DNA of 9,704 nucleotides from JAEUKQ01 sp044227605 (lineage in GTDB: Bacteria; Pseudomonadota; Alphaproteobacteria; JAEUKQ01). Positions 1 to 6,683 of the stretch are shown in pieces. The notes under the pieces are model-generated. The model did no database searches. It saw only the letters and a program-made list of their open reading frames with translations, and was not told the origin of the DNA. The translations under genes and the position numbers were made by a program. The stretch covers positions 1 to 9,704 of the forward strand of contig JBGAWJ010000062.1 of assembly GCA_044227605.1 (NCBI GenBank), read 5' to 3'. Each line of letters begins with the position of its first letter. Position 1 is the first letter of the stretch.

Positions 1-633
1 AAATGGGCCTGTGCCAATGGGATCATTATCCAATTTCTCTGGCGTACCGGCCTTCAACAATTTATCCCCATATTCAGCCGATAAGATGGAAAAAGAATTT
101 AACGTTAAAATATTAATAAAGGTGGCATTGGCTTTCTTTAAAACAATCCGCACCGTATAATCATCAATTTTATCAACCGATTGAATTAAATTGGGGCCAT
201 CAATTTGGTTGAAATACGTATAAATACCGCCCGATACTTTGTTGTAAGGATGGTTGGCGTCCATCATCCGTTGGAAGCTGAATACCACATCATCGGCACT
301 AAAAGGGCGGGTGGGGGTAAAGTTTTTATTGCTTTGCCATTGCACCCCATGCCGCAAGTAAAGGATATAAGTTAAGCCATCATCCGAAATTTTCCAAGAT
401 TCCGCCAAGCCCGGTATGGCTTCTGTGGAGCCACCGCGTATTTCTAATAAGCGGTTATAAATGGCAACTGCTGAGGCATCAAAAGCGGTTCCTGAGGTGG
501 CCAGTTGCGGATTAAACGTTTCTGGGCTGCCTTCTGAACAGTAAATAAGTGTTTTATTCTGGGCTTGTCCCAGCGGGATTGCGGACAGTGTCAGCCCAAC
601 AACCGCAATGGTTTGCCATAAATATTTTTTCAT
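1..633 (-). CDS. dppA: Dipeptide ABC transporter substrate-binding protein, DppA-like (5' part, cut by window edge)
   Basis: This is the N-terminal 211 residues of a periplasmic solute-binding protein of family 5 (SBP_bac_5), which captures peptides for an ABC importer. The reading frame stays open to the left edge; family members are about 530 residues, so some 60% is missing. The ATG at 633-631 has a good ribosome binding site (GGGAGA, 7 nt upstream). A Sec signal peptide is visible: MKK, a hydrophobic core at about residues 8-21, then GQA|QN, with likely cleavage after residue 24. The mature start closely resembles DppA (YCSEGSPETFNPQ at about 31-43; IPGLAESW at about 73-80; FSADDVVFSFQRM at about 110-122; AGTPEKLDNDPIGTGPF at the edge). 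The dipeptide assignment rests on this resemblance recalled from E. coli DppA; haem, oligopeptide or other ligands are possible. It is last in the visible minus-strand series, but a 159 bp gap from ispDF suggests its own promoter. The permease and ATPase genes, if linked, lie outside the window. Confidence 0.9.
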   Translation of the reverse strand, partial: MKKYLWQTIAVVGLTLSAIPLGQAQNKTLIYCSEGSPETFNPQLATSGTAFDASAVAIYNRLLEIRGGSTEAIPGLAESWKISDDGLTYILYLRHGVQWQSNKNFTPTRPFSADDVVFSFQRMMDANHPYNKVSGGIYTYFNQIDGPNLIQSVDKIDDYTVRIVLKKANATFINILTLNSFSILSAEYGDKLLKAGTPEKLDNDPIGTGPF

Positions 634-695
634 CGATGTCTCTCCCTTGAATTTGGTGTGATAGCAACCCGCTGATAGAGATAATTTCAATGGGT

Positions 696-724
696 AATAT
701 AGGTTGATAAAAGACAAACGTCTA
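696..724 (-). promoter_or_regulatory. Possible sigma-70-type promoter for dppA
   Basis: Reading leftward, TAGACG (724-719, 4/6 match to TTGACA) is separated by 17 nt from TATATT (701-696, 5/6 match to TATAAT). This would put transcription start near 689 and give a leader of roughly 55 nt before the dppA ATG. The match is modest in an AT-rich gap, so chance is a real alternative. The -35 and spacer lie inside the inverted repeat at 704-728, which would suit repression. Confidence 0.3.
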
Positions 725-750
725 TCAATATAAATATGCAGATAAGACAA
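704..750. promoter_or_regulatory. Operator-like repeat cluster upstream of dppA
   Basis: An imperfect inverted repeat spans 704-728: TTGATA (704-709) pairs with TATCAA (723-728), and inside it GAC (713-715) pairs with GTC (720-722), with three extra A bases on one side. A third related copy, GATAAGAC, lies at 741-748 in the same orientation as GATAAAAGAC (706-715). The repeated core is thus GATA-(A)n-GAC in three copies within about 45 bp. It is positioned where a regulator of dppA would bind. No known regulator motif is recognised, and AT-rich DNA gives such repeats by chance fairly often. Confidence 0.3.
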
Positions 751-792
751 AAAATATAATTTCTTTGCCCCTGTTTCTAAGGTTTTAAGAAC

Positions 793-1947
793 CTAACTGC
801 TAGGTAGGGCAATACTAACCACTGCTTGGGCCGCAATACCTTCTTCCCGACCCGTAAAACCTAAACTTTCTGTGGTTGTCGCTTTAATATTCACGCGGTC
901 AGGGGTAATTCCCAGCAATCCTGAAATCTTTCCGACCATGGCCTCCCGGTGCGGCCCGATTTTTGGGTTTTCGCAAATAAACGTAATATCCGCATTCACA
1001 ATCCTGCCTGCTTTTTTAGCCACCAAAGTCATGATATGGTGGATAAAGATGCTGGAATCAGCCCCACGCCAGCGCATGTCTTTGGGTGAAAAATGCTGGC
1101 CGATATCACCTGCACCAATCGCGCCCAACATAGCATCTGCTAAAGCATGTAACCCAACGTCTGCATCGGAATGCCCCTCTAAGGAATGATGGTTGGCAAT
1201 TTTGATTCCCCCTAAGGTTACGAAATTGCCTTCCTTATAGGCATGCACATCAAAACCTGACCCCGTCCTGTATTCATAAGAAGAGGGAAGTATTTTTTCA
1301 GCCCGCTTTAAATCTTGTTCAACGGTTATTTTCATATTGTCCTCATCGCCTATAATAATTAACGGCGGGATGCCTTGCGCCTCAAATAAACTGGCATCGT
1401 CGGTAAAAGTCTTCTCTTCATATTGTTCATGGGCGGCCAATATGAGGGGGTAATGGAAAGCCTGGGGGGTCTGCGCGCGCCATAACCCTTGGCGATCAAC
1501 GGTATGTTGGATACGGTGATCCTTATCAGCATATTTTAACGTATCAACCACTGCCGTGGCGGGGATGACTGCCGGTGCGGTTTGAAGACCTATCAATAAA
1601 CGATCAATCAAGGAGGCAGTAATAAACGGCCGGGCGGCGTCATGGATAAGGACGTAATCAGGTTTTAAGGATTGGATAGCTTCCAGGCCTTTTTTTACCG
1701 ATTGTTGCCTGCTGGCGCCCCCTGTAATGAAAGGCAGTAACTTTAAACCCTGAACGGCTTCTTGATACAAATTCAAATGGTCGGGTTGCCCCACAACTGC
1801 CACCGCATTAATCTTGGGATGGCTGGTTAATATGTCCAAACTATACCTAATAATAGGCTTGCCACCCAATTGGCAATATTGTTTGGGGGTCTGATGGCCA
1901 AATCGTTCACCCCGACCGGCCGCCACTATTAAAGCAATTGTTTTCAT
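793..1947 (-). CDS. ispDF: Bifunctional IspD/IspF enzyme (MEP pathway)
   Basis: This 384-residue cytosolic protein fuses two enzymes of the methylerythritol phosphate route to isoprenoids. The N-terminal IspD part (about 1-225) transfers CMP onto MEP: it shows the nucleotide-binding loop AAGRGERFG (9-17), PKQY (21-24), HDAARP (102-107), VDR (150-152) and DNMK (203-206). The C-terminal IspF part (about 228-384) cyclises CDP-ME 2-phosphate: it shows the metal ligands D233 and H235 in GFDVHAY and H267 in GLHALADA, plus HSDADVG (259-265) and TTTESLGFTGREEG (357-370). All expected key residues are present, so both activities are probably intact. IspE, the step between them, is not in the window. 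The fused form is frequent in alphaproteobacteria. The ATG at 1947-1945 fits the family N-terminus, but its ribosome binding site is poor (AAGG only 1 nt away). It follows xth after 173 bp. Confidence 0.97.
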   Translation of the reverse strand: MKTIALIVAAGRGERFGHQTPKQYCQLGGKPIIRYSLDILTSHPKINAVAVVGQPDHLNLYQEAVQGLKLLPFITGGASRQQSVKKGLEAIQSLKPDYVLIHDAARPFITASLIDRLLIGLQTAPAVIPATAVVDTLKYADKDHRIQHTVDRQGLWRAQTPQAFHYPLILAAHEQYEEKTFTDDASLFEAQGIPPLIIIGDEDNMKITVEQDLKRAEKILPSSYEYRTGSGFDVHAYKEGNFVTLGGIKIANHHSLEGHSDADVGLHALADAMLGAIGAGDIGQHFSPKDMRWRGADSSIFIHHIMTLVAKKAGRIVNADITFICENPKIGPHREAMVGKISGLLGITPDRVNIKATTTESLGFTGREEGIAAQAVVSIALPSS

Positions 1948-1958
1948 GCCTTGATCAA

Positions 1959-2001
1959 TCAGTTACATAATTTAATCATCATCGGGGTCATTTACCCCCT
2001 T
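1959..2001 (-). other. Mini-ORF with SD-like sequence inside a small hairpin, ahead of ispDF
   Basis: In the 173 bp gap between xth and ispDF, AAGGGGG (2001-1995) is followed by TAA and an ATG opening a 10-codon frame (MTPMMIKLCN) that stops at 1961-1959, 11 nt before the ispDF ATG. The SD-like run and this ATG fall in a perfect 5 bp inverted repeat, GGGGT/ACCCC (1984-1988 and 1994-1998, 5 nt loop). This could aid re-initiation at the weak ispDF start, but a frame this short is easily produced by chance. Nothing else stands out in the gap; no convincing promoter or terminator is visible. Confidence 0.15.
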
Positions 2002-2120
2002 TATATCAAGCCACAGGTAAAGGGTTTGGTTAATTAAGTCAAGTAAAGGACAGGGGGCTAGCAAGGTAAAATAATCCAGTCAAGCATAGGTTTTAGCAGC
2101 AATAAGAATTTAGATAGGTG

Positions 2121-2933
2121 TTATTCAATTCCCTGAGTTTCTTGATTGTTAAATTGGGCAATAATCGGGACATGATCGGAAGGCTTTTCTTCAGCCCTTG
2201 TATGTTTGTCAATTGCCACTTGCTGTAAACGGTCGGCGGCTTGGGGCGAGAGCAAAAAATGGTCGATCCGTAATCCTTCCCCTCGCGGCCAACGCCCGGC
2301 TTGATAGTCCCAGAAAGTGTAAAGCTTTTTCTCATTTGTCTGCAGTCGCAAGGCATCCGAATATCCACTATTAAGGATCGAGCGGAAAAACTGCCTTGAT
2401 TCGGGACGACATAGGGCATCATCTTGCCAAGCCACCGGATCATAGACATCATCATCTGTGGGGACGATGTTAAAATCGCCGCCGATCACCACATTTTCTT
2501 CAAAAGCTAAAATCTTTTGGGCATATTGCCGCAATGCTTCTAGCCATTGCAGTTTATATGAAAATTTGTCGCCAGGATATGGATTGCCATTGGGCACATA
2601 CACGTTAATGACGCGCCAAACACAAGGGTTTGTTTCAATGATAGCTTCTACATAACGGGCTTGGGGGTCATGATCCATTCCGGGTAAAAATTTATTTTCC
2701 AGCTGGATGGGATATTTACTTAATATGGCTACGCCATTATAGGTTTTCTGGCCGGATATAAGCAAATTATAGCCCATTTCCTCAATTTCTTTGGCAGGGA
2801 AGGTGTCTGCCATCGTTTTGATTTCTTGTAACAAAAGCACGTCGGGGTTGCGCCGGAATAACCAATTCAATAAATGGGGCAGATGGGCGCGGACGGAATT
2901 AATGTTCCAACTGGCGATTGATAATTTTTTCAT
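2121..2933 (-). CDS. xth: Exodeoxyribonuclease III / AP endonuclease
   Basis: This 270-residue protein belongs to the exonuclease III (EEP) family, which cuts DNA at abasic sites in base excision repair and removes nucleotides 3' to 5' from duplex ends. All recognised catalytic positions can be matched with E. coli Xth: N10 (SWNINS), E37 (LLQEIK, metal), Y112 (VYVPNG), D153 and N155 (GGDFNI), D224 (LRIDHFLL) and D253-H254 (EKPSDHVP). Length is normal. I chose the ATG at 2933-2931, which gives the usual MKKLSIASWN start; a TTG one codon earlier is less likely. The ATG has no convincing ribosome binding site of its own and overlaps by one base the stop of the short ORF at 2933-2983. It lies downstream of erpA in the same direction, a pairing I know from other alphaproteobacteria. 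Confidence 0.96.
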   Translation of the reverse strand: MKKLSIASWNINSVRAHLPHLLNWLFRRNPDVLLLQEIKTMADTFPAKEIEEMGYNLLISGQKTYNGVAILSKYPIQLENKFLPGMDHDPQARYVEAIIETNPCVWRVINVYVPNGNPYPGDKFSYKLQWLEALRQYAQKILAFEENVVIGGDFNIVPTDDDVYDPVAWQDDALCRPESRQFFRSILNSGYSDALRLQTNEKKLYTFWDYQAGRWPRGEGLRIDHFLLSPQAADRLQQVAIDKHTRAEEKPSDHVPIIAQFNNQETQGIE

Positions 2934-2983
2934 CAAACCAACACAATTATTAGGTTAATTGGCAGGTAAACCAAATGTTTCAT
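2933..2983 (-). CDS. Possible 16-residue leader or coupled small ORF upstream of xth
   Basis: The frame reads MKHLVYLPINLIIVLV. Its ATG (2983-2981) is preceded by AAGGAG (2993-2988) with a 4 nt spacer, the only strong ribosome binding site in the erpA-xth gap and too far (about 54 nt) to serve xth directly. Its TGA stop (2935-2933) overlaps the xth ATG by one base (TGATG), a typical coupling junction. The peptide is hydrophobic after residue 3, without charged residues, and long enough only for a marginal membrane segment. It does not extend the xth frame and does not look like a lost Xth N-terminus. It may be a leader whose translation loads ribosomes onto xth; no function is recognised, and a chance frame cannot be excluded. 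Confidence 0.4.
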   Translation of the reverse strand: MKHLVYLPINLIIVLV

Positions 2984-2996
2984 AAATCTCCTTCAA

Positions 2997-3015
2997 TTGA
3001 AAAGATCGTTTTCAA
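2997..3015. repeat. Perfect 7 bp inverted repeat between erpA and xth
   Basis: TTGAAAA (2997-3003) and TTTTCAA (3009-3015) form a perfect inverted repeat around a 5 nt loop. In minus-strand RNA it would sit just after erpA and 3 nt before the AAGGAG of the small ORF. It is AT-rich and is not followed by a T run, so it is not a classical terminator; an mRNA processing or attenuating hairpin is possible. Confidence 0.35.
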
Positions 3016-3019
3016 AGCA

Positions 3020-3036
3020 GGCTTGATAGCTAAGCC
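3020..3036. repeat. Small inverted repeat just after the erpA stop
   Basis: GGCTT (3020-3024) and AAGCC (3032-3036) pair around a 7 nt loop, starting one base beyond the erpA stop codon. Downstream in the minus direction there is no T run, so it is a weak candidate for erpA 3' end formation at most. With the hairpin at 2997-3015 it makes two tandem stem-loops in the same gap. Confidence 0.3.
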
Positions 3037-3037
3037 A

Positions 3038-3421
3038 TTACATTTTAGGGGCAAAAGAATTGCCGCACCCACAAGATGATTGGGCATTAGGGTTGCGAAT
3101 TTGAAAGCCAGCGCCGGATAAATCTTCTACAAAATCGATTTCACAGTTCTCCAGAAAGGGCAGGGAAATATTATCCACCAGCAATCCGGTGCCCGCCTTT
3201 TCAACCAATATATCGTCTGGGTTCACTGCGGTTTCCAAAGAGAATTGGTATTGGAAACCGGAACAGCCGCCCCCCAACACGGAAAGGCGTAAATATCCTT
3301 TCTTTAATTTTTCCTGATGCAAGACATGCAGGATTTGTTTCGCCGCCCGGTCTGTCAAGCGGACATGGGCAGGGGAAGGGTAGGGGGGTTGAGAGGTGTT
3401 CGGCGCAAGTTCCATCAGCAT
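3038..3421 (-). CDS. erpA: HesB/IscA-family Fe-S cluster insertion protein, ErpA-like
   Basis: This 127-residue A-type carrier receives Fe-S clusters from the assembly machinery and passes them to apo-proteins in the cytosol. The three cluster-binding cysteines of the family are present: C53 in LGGGCSGFQY, and C117 and C119 in the C-terminal SSCGCGNSF motif. The core runs from about residue 19 (HVRLTDRAAKQI) to 123; the first 18 residues are a proline-rich extension that is probably flexible. ErpA is preferred over IscA or SufA because of its position beside dgt and xth, where the alphaproteobacterial copy is usually called erpA; sequence alone does not separate them well. The start at 3421-3419 is uncertain: a second ATG at residue 3 is as good, and neither has a strong ribosome binding site. 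It is the first gene of the minus-strand unit and diverges from dgt across 181 bp. Confidence 0.93.
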   Translation of the reverse strand: MLMELAPNTSQPPYPSPAHVRLTDRAAKQILHVLHQEKLKKGYLRLSVLGGGCSGFQYQFSLETAVNPDDILVEKAGTGLLVDNISLPFLENCEIDFVEDLSGAGFQIRNPNAQSSCGCGNSFAPKM

Positions 3422-3491
3422 TACTCACTTGTATAAAACTTCAATTTATAGGGCTGTTCTTTCCTAATATAGGATCTCTGCCACCATTATT

Positions 3492-3510
3492 CCAGATAAA
3501 ACTTATCCGG
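3492..3510. promoter_or_regulatory. Near-palindrome in the erpA/dgt divergent region, possible operator
   Basis: CCAGATAA (3492-3499) and TTATCCGG (3503-3510) are inverted copies with one mismatch around a 3 nt centre. It lies about 70 bp upstream of erpA and 90 bp upstream of dgt, and is the most symmetrical element I found in the gap. It does not match an IscR, Irr or RirA site that I can recognise. No good erpA promoter was found nearby, so its role is open. Confidence 0.3.
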
Positions 3511-3555
3511 TATAAGAAATAAAAAATCATCAAATGTGGTATTTCATTGGCCAGC

Positions 3556-3585
3556 TTGTTAATTTAAAACGATCAGGTATATGAT
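3556..3585 (+). promoter_or_regulatory. Probable sigma-70-type promoter for the dgt-argS unit
   Basis: TTGTTA (3556-3561, 4/6 match to TTGACA) and TATGAT (3580-3585, 5/6 match to TATAAT) are 18 nt apart, just upstream of dgt. Transcription would start around 3592, leaving a leader of only about 11 nt before the dgt ATG. The surrounding DNA is AT-rich, which weakens the call, but spacing and position fit. Confidence 0.45.
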
Positions 3586-3602
3586 ATATATAATTAGAAC
3601 AT

Positions 3603-4844
3603 ATGACAAATAAGCTAGAGGATTGTGGCTTGCCTTACGCATCATTAGTGCCCTTAAAACCTTACGCAACGCAGGCCAGTTCAGGCGGGAAAAGGTTGTA
3701 TCCTGAGGTGGAAAGCCATTTGCGTTCCCCCTTCCAACGTGACCGGGACCGGGTTATCCACAGCACGGCCTTTCGGCGGTTAAAGCATAAAACCCAGGTA
3801 TTTATTGCCCATGAAGGCGACCATTACCGCACACGCTTGACCCACAGCATTGAGGTTGCACAAATTGCCCGTACCATTAGCCGTATTTTGGGTATTGATG
3901 AAGATCTGGCGGAGGCTTTGTCCTTAGCGCATGATTTAGGGCATACCCCGTTTGGGCATGCGGGTGAGGAGGCGTTGTCTTTGGCCATGCAACCTTATGG
4001 CGGGTTTAGCCATAATGAACAAACCTTTCGTATTTTAGTGGAACTCGAGAAAAAATATCCGGCTTTTGATGGCTTAAATTTGACTTGGGAATGTTTGGAA
4101 GGGGTTGTCAAGCATAATGGCCCTTTAATAGGGAAAATTGACACGAATCATCCCGCAAAACCGGCGGGGAATCCCCTTACATCCTTTATTCTAGAATATT
4201 CCCAGCAGAAACAAGACCTGTTGCTTACCACTTGGCCGGGGATGGAGGCGCAAGTGGCTGCCATTTCTGATGATATTGCCTATAATAACCATGATATTGA
4301 TGACGGTTTGCGGGCCAACCTTTTCACCCTGGAAAATCTGAAAGAAATTAGCCTAATTCAGGAAACCATTGAAGAAATTAACCAAGAATATCCCAATTTA
4401 CAACCCCAGCGGTTACGCCCGGAATTAGTGCGGCGGCTTGTCAACAAAATGGTCTTGGATGTGATTGAATATAGTGCTGCCCAAATAAAGAAACACCGCC
4501 CCAAGCATGTGACCGATATCCGCCTATTGCCGGAGGCAATTGTGTCATTTTCCCCCGACATGGCCAAGCAAGAAAAAATGTTAAAGCAATTCCTGTTTCG
4601 TCATATGTATCGGCATTATCAGCTGAACCGTATGGCCAAGGGTGCCAAAAAAATGGTTCAGGAACTTTTTGAATATTACATTCAATCCCCGAATTGTTTG
4701 CCAGAAGAATGGCAAAAACCTGACCAGCAACCGGAATCACCTGGTACGGCAAGGTTAATTGCGGATTATATTGCCGGAATGACCGACCGCTTTGCCATCC
4801 TTGAACATCGGCGCTTATATGATTCGTTTCAGGCAGCCAGGTAA
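3603..4844 (+). CDS. dgt: dGTP triphosphohydrolase-like HD-domain protein
   Basis: This 413-residue cytosolic protein belongs to the Dgt/HD family that cleaves dNTPs to nucleoside and triphosphate, limiting dNTP pools. The HD metal site is complete: H81 (LTHSIEVAQ), H110-D111 (AHDLGHTPFGHAGE) and D224 (ISDDIAYNNHDIDDG). The conserved RSPFQRDRDRVIHSTAFRRLKHKTQVF segment occupies about 41-67. Length and N-terminus fit the alphaproteobacterial type often annotated as deoxyguanosinetriphosphate triphosphohydrolase-like; substrate preference and regulation by nucleotides cannot be read from sequence. The ATG at 3603 is preferred because the LKPYA segment (18-22) lies just after it, as in relatives. 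No Shine-Dalgarno sequence precedes it and the predicted leader is very short. argS follows 78 bp later in the same direction. Confidence 0.95.
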   Translation: MTNKLEDCGLPYASLVPLKPYATQASSGGKRLYPEVESHLRSPFQRDRDRVIHSTAFRRLKHKTQVFIAHEGDHYRTRLTHSIEVAQIARTISRILGIDEDLAEALSLAHDLGHTPFGHAGEEALSLAMQPYGGFSHNEQTFRILVELEKKYPAFDGLNLTWECLEGVVKHNGPLIGKIDTNHPAKPAGNPLTSFILEYSQQKQDLLLTTWPGMEAQVAAISDDIAYNNHDIDDGLRANLFTLENLKEISLIQETIEEINQEYPNLQPQRLRPELVRRLVNKMVLDVIEYSAAQIKKHRPKHVTDIRLLPEAIVSFSPDMAKQEKMLKQFLFRHMYRHYQLNRMAKGAKKMVQELFEYYIQSPNCLPEEWQKPDQQPESPGTARLIADYIAGMTDRFAILEHRRLYDSFQAAR

Positions 4845-4872
4845 ATCCTGCATCGCAAAATTCCAATAGGTT

Positions 4873-4911
4873 ATGATGAATGAACGGTACAAATTTTCAA
4901 AAGTCTTTTAA
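4873..4911 (+). other. 12-codon open frame in the dgt-argS gap (probably chance)
   Basis: The 78 bp gap contains a short frame MMNERYKFSKVF, with AGG (4868-4870) placed 5 nt before its second ATG. It stops at 4909-4911, 11 nt before the argS ATG. A frame this short is expected by chance. The gap shows no promoter or terminator, so dgt and argS are probably co-transcribed. Confidence 0.12.
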
Positions 4912-4922
4912 AGTTGGTGATT

Positions 4923-6683
4923 ATGGATATCTATAAAAATTTCCAAGAACATATTTTCGCAACAATCAGCGCCATCTGGCCGAATGAACCCAAATTAATG
5001 GAACTTACCCATATCCAAGTGGAACAACCGCGGGAGGCGAAATTTGGGGATATAAGTACCAATGCGGCGATGGTTGTGGGTAAAAAATTAGGCATGTCCC
5101 CAATGGTGGCGGCTAACCTTTTGCTATCCCATATTGCGCAATACCCGGAAGTGGCTGAAGTGCATGTGGCAGCACCAGGTTTCATCAATTGCCGATTGCA
5201 TGAAAAAATATGGCAACAGACTTTGAACGGCATTTTGCAGTTGGGAATAGACTATGGGAATAGCAAGATCGGCAATGGTCAACGGGTCAATGTTGAATAT
5301 GTATCCGCCAACCCCACTGGCCCCCTGCATTTAGCCCATGCCCGCGGGGCCGTGGTGGGGGACGCCTTGGCCGCTTTACTTACCAAGGCTGGCTATCAGG
5401 TGACCAAAGAATATTATATTAACGATGCGGGTGCCCAAGTTGATGTATTGGCTAATTCAACTTATTTGCGGTATCAGGAAGCTTTAGGGATTGATATCGG
5501 CCAAATCCCTGAGGGATATTATCCCGGCGAATATTTAAAAGAAGTGGCTGTGGCGATCATCCAAAAGGATGGTGATAAATGGTTGAAATCCCCACCAAAA
5601 GATTGGCTGCCTTTTTTCAGAAAATTTGCCGTCGGTTTTTTAATGGAAAATATTAAAGCTGATTTGGCGGCTTTAGATATTCATCATGATCTTTTTTCAT
5701 CAGAAAAAGCTTTAATCGATCAAGGCGGTGTTACCCGTATGGTTGAGGAATTGAATAAAAGGGGGTATATTTATACAGGCATTTTGGAAGCCCCTAAGGG
5801 CAGCAAAGCAGCTGAAGATTGGGAGCCAAGGCCGCAAATGCTTTTCCGGGCAACGGCATTTGGGGATGATGTGGATCGGCCGTTACGCAAATCTGATGGC
5901 AGTTGGACTTATTTTGCAACTGACATCGCCTATCAATATAGTAAATTCACGCGCGGGGATACCGTCTTAATTAATGTGTGGGGGGCTGACCACGCCGGTT
6001 ATATCAAAAGGCTACAAGCGGCGGTGACCGCCGTTACAGATAAGCAAGGACAGTTGGTGGCCAGAATTTGCCAGATGGTAAGGCTGCTGCGGAATGGCCA
6101 GCCTGTTAAAATGTCAAAAAGGGCTGGAACCTTTATTACCTTAAAAGAGGTGATGGATGAGGTGGGCCGGGATGTTGTACGCTTTATCATGCTAACCCGT
6201 AAGAATGATGCGCCTTTAGATTTCGATTTAGCGAAAGTGATTGAACAGTCCCGCGATAATCCGGTCTTCTATGTGCAATATGCCCATGCCCGCGCTTGTT
6301 CCATCATGCGCCGGGTGCAGGATGAGCAACCCCACTGGAAAATAAGTCATAAATCCCTTTTAAAAGCAGATAAGACCTTGTTGGCAGATGAGGCGGAAAT
6401 CGCTTTGATCAAATGGATGGGAAGTTGGCCCAAGGTGGTTGAGGCGGCTGCTTTGGCACAAGAGCCGCACCGGATTGCTTATTACTTATATGACCTGGCT
6501 AATTTATTCCATATATTATACACAAAAGGTAAAGCGAAGGATGAAAGTTCCTTGCGGTTTATTATAGCTGATCAACCTGCGGTAAGTTCGGCAAGATTAG
6601 CTCTGGTGCAATCCTTGGCAAATGTGATAAACTGTGGGCTTAAAATTATGGGTGTTGAACCAGCAAGGGAGATGATAGGATGA
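4923..6683 (+). CDS. argS: Arginyl-tRNA synthetase
   Basis: This is a class I aminoacyl-tRNA synthetase of 586 residues, which charges tRNA-Arg in the cytosol. It has the N-terminal Arg-specific domain (about 1-95; FGDISTNAAMV at about 41-51), the ATP-binding HIGH equivalent HLAH (136-139, in GPLHLAHARGAVVGD), the second signature KMSK (396-399) and a C-terminal DALR tRNA-binding domain from about 447 (NPVFYVQYAHARA). YINDAGAQVD (about 165-174) is also typical. The frame can be opened at TTG 4914, but the ATG at 4923 is preferred because MDIYKNFQEHI matches the usual start and GGTGA lies just before it. Length is normal. The stop overlaps the SPOR gene start (ATGA at 6680-6683). Confidence 0.97.
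   Translation: MDIYKNFQEHIFATISAIWPNEPKLMELTHIQVEQPREAKFGDISTNAAMVVGKKLGMSPMVAANLLLSHIAQYPEVAEVHVAAPGFINCRLHEKIWQQTLNGILQLGIDYGNSKIGNGQRVNVEYVSANPTGPLHLAHARGAVVGDALAALLTKAGYQVTKEYYINDAGAQVDVLANSTYLRYQEALGIDIGQIPEGYYPGEYLKEVAVAIIQKDGDKWLKSPPKDWLPFFRKFAVGFLMENIKADLAALDIHHDLFSSEKALIDQGGVTRMVEELNKRGYIYTGILEAPKGSKAAEDWEPRPQMLFRATAFGDDVDRPLRKSDGSWTYFATDIAYQYSKFTRGDTVLINVWGADHAGYIKRLQAAVTAVTDKQGQLVARICQMVRLLRNGQPVKMSKRAGTFITLKEVMDEVGRDVVRFIMLTRKNDAPLDFDLAKVIEQSRDNPVFYVQYAHARACSIMRRVQDEQPHWKISHKSLLKADKTLLADEAEIALIKWMGSWPKVVEAAALAQEPHRIAYYLYDLANLFHILYTKGKAKDESSLRFIIADQPAVSSARLALVQSLANVINCGLKIMGVEPAREMIG

Noticed and set aside
780..794. AGGTT/AACCT hairpin at the ispDF stop, considered as a terminator
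   Set aside because: The stem is only 5 bp, overlaps the last codon region and is not followed directly by a T run in the minus direction; too weak to call.
872..1189. 105-codon plus-strand frame opposite ispDF
   Set aside because: It lies wholly antisense to the conserved IspF domain and shows no family resemblance.
2093..2455. 120-codon minus-strand frame overlapping the 3' part of xth
   Set aside because: It overlaps xth on the same strand in another frame, while xth is intact through its SDH motif; no frameshift needs to be invoked.
4441..4866. 141-codon minus-strand frame opposite the 3' part of dgt
   Set aside because: It is antisense to a well-supported gene with intact HD motifs, and its translation shows no recognisable domain or normal protein composition; it is a shadow frame.
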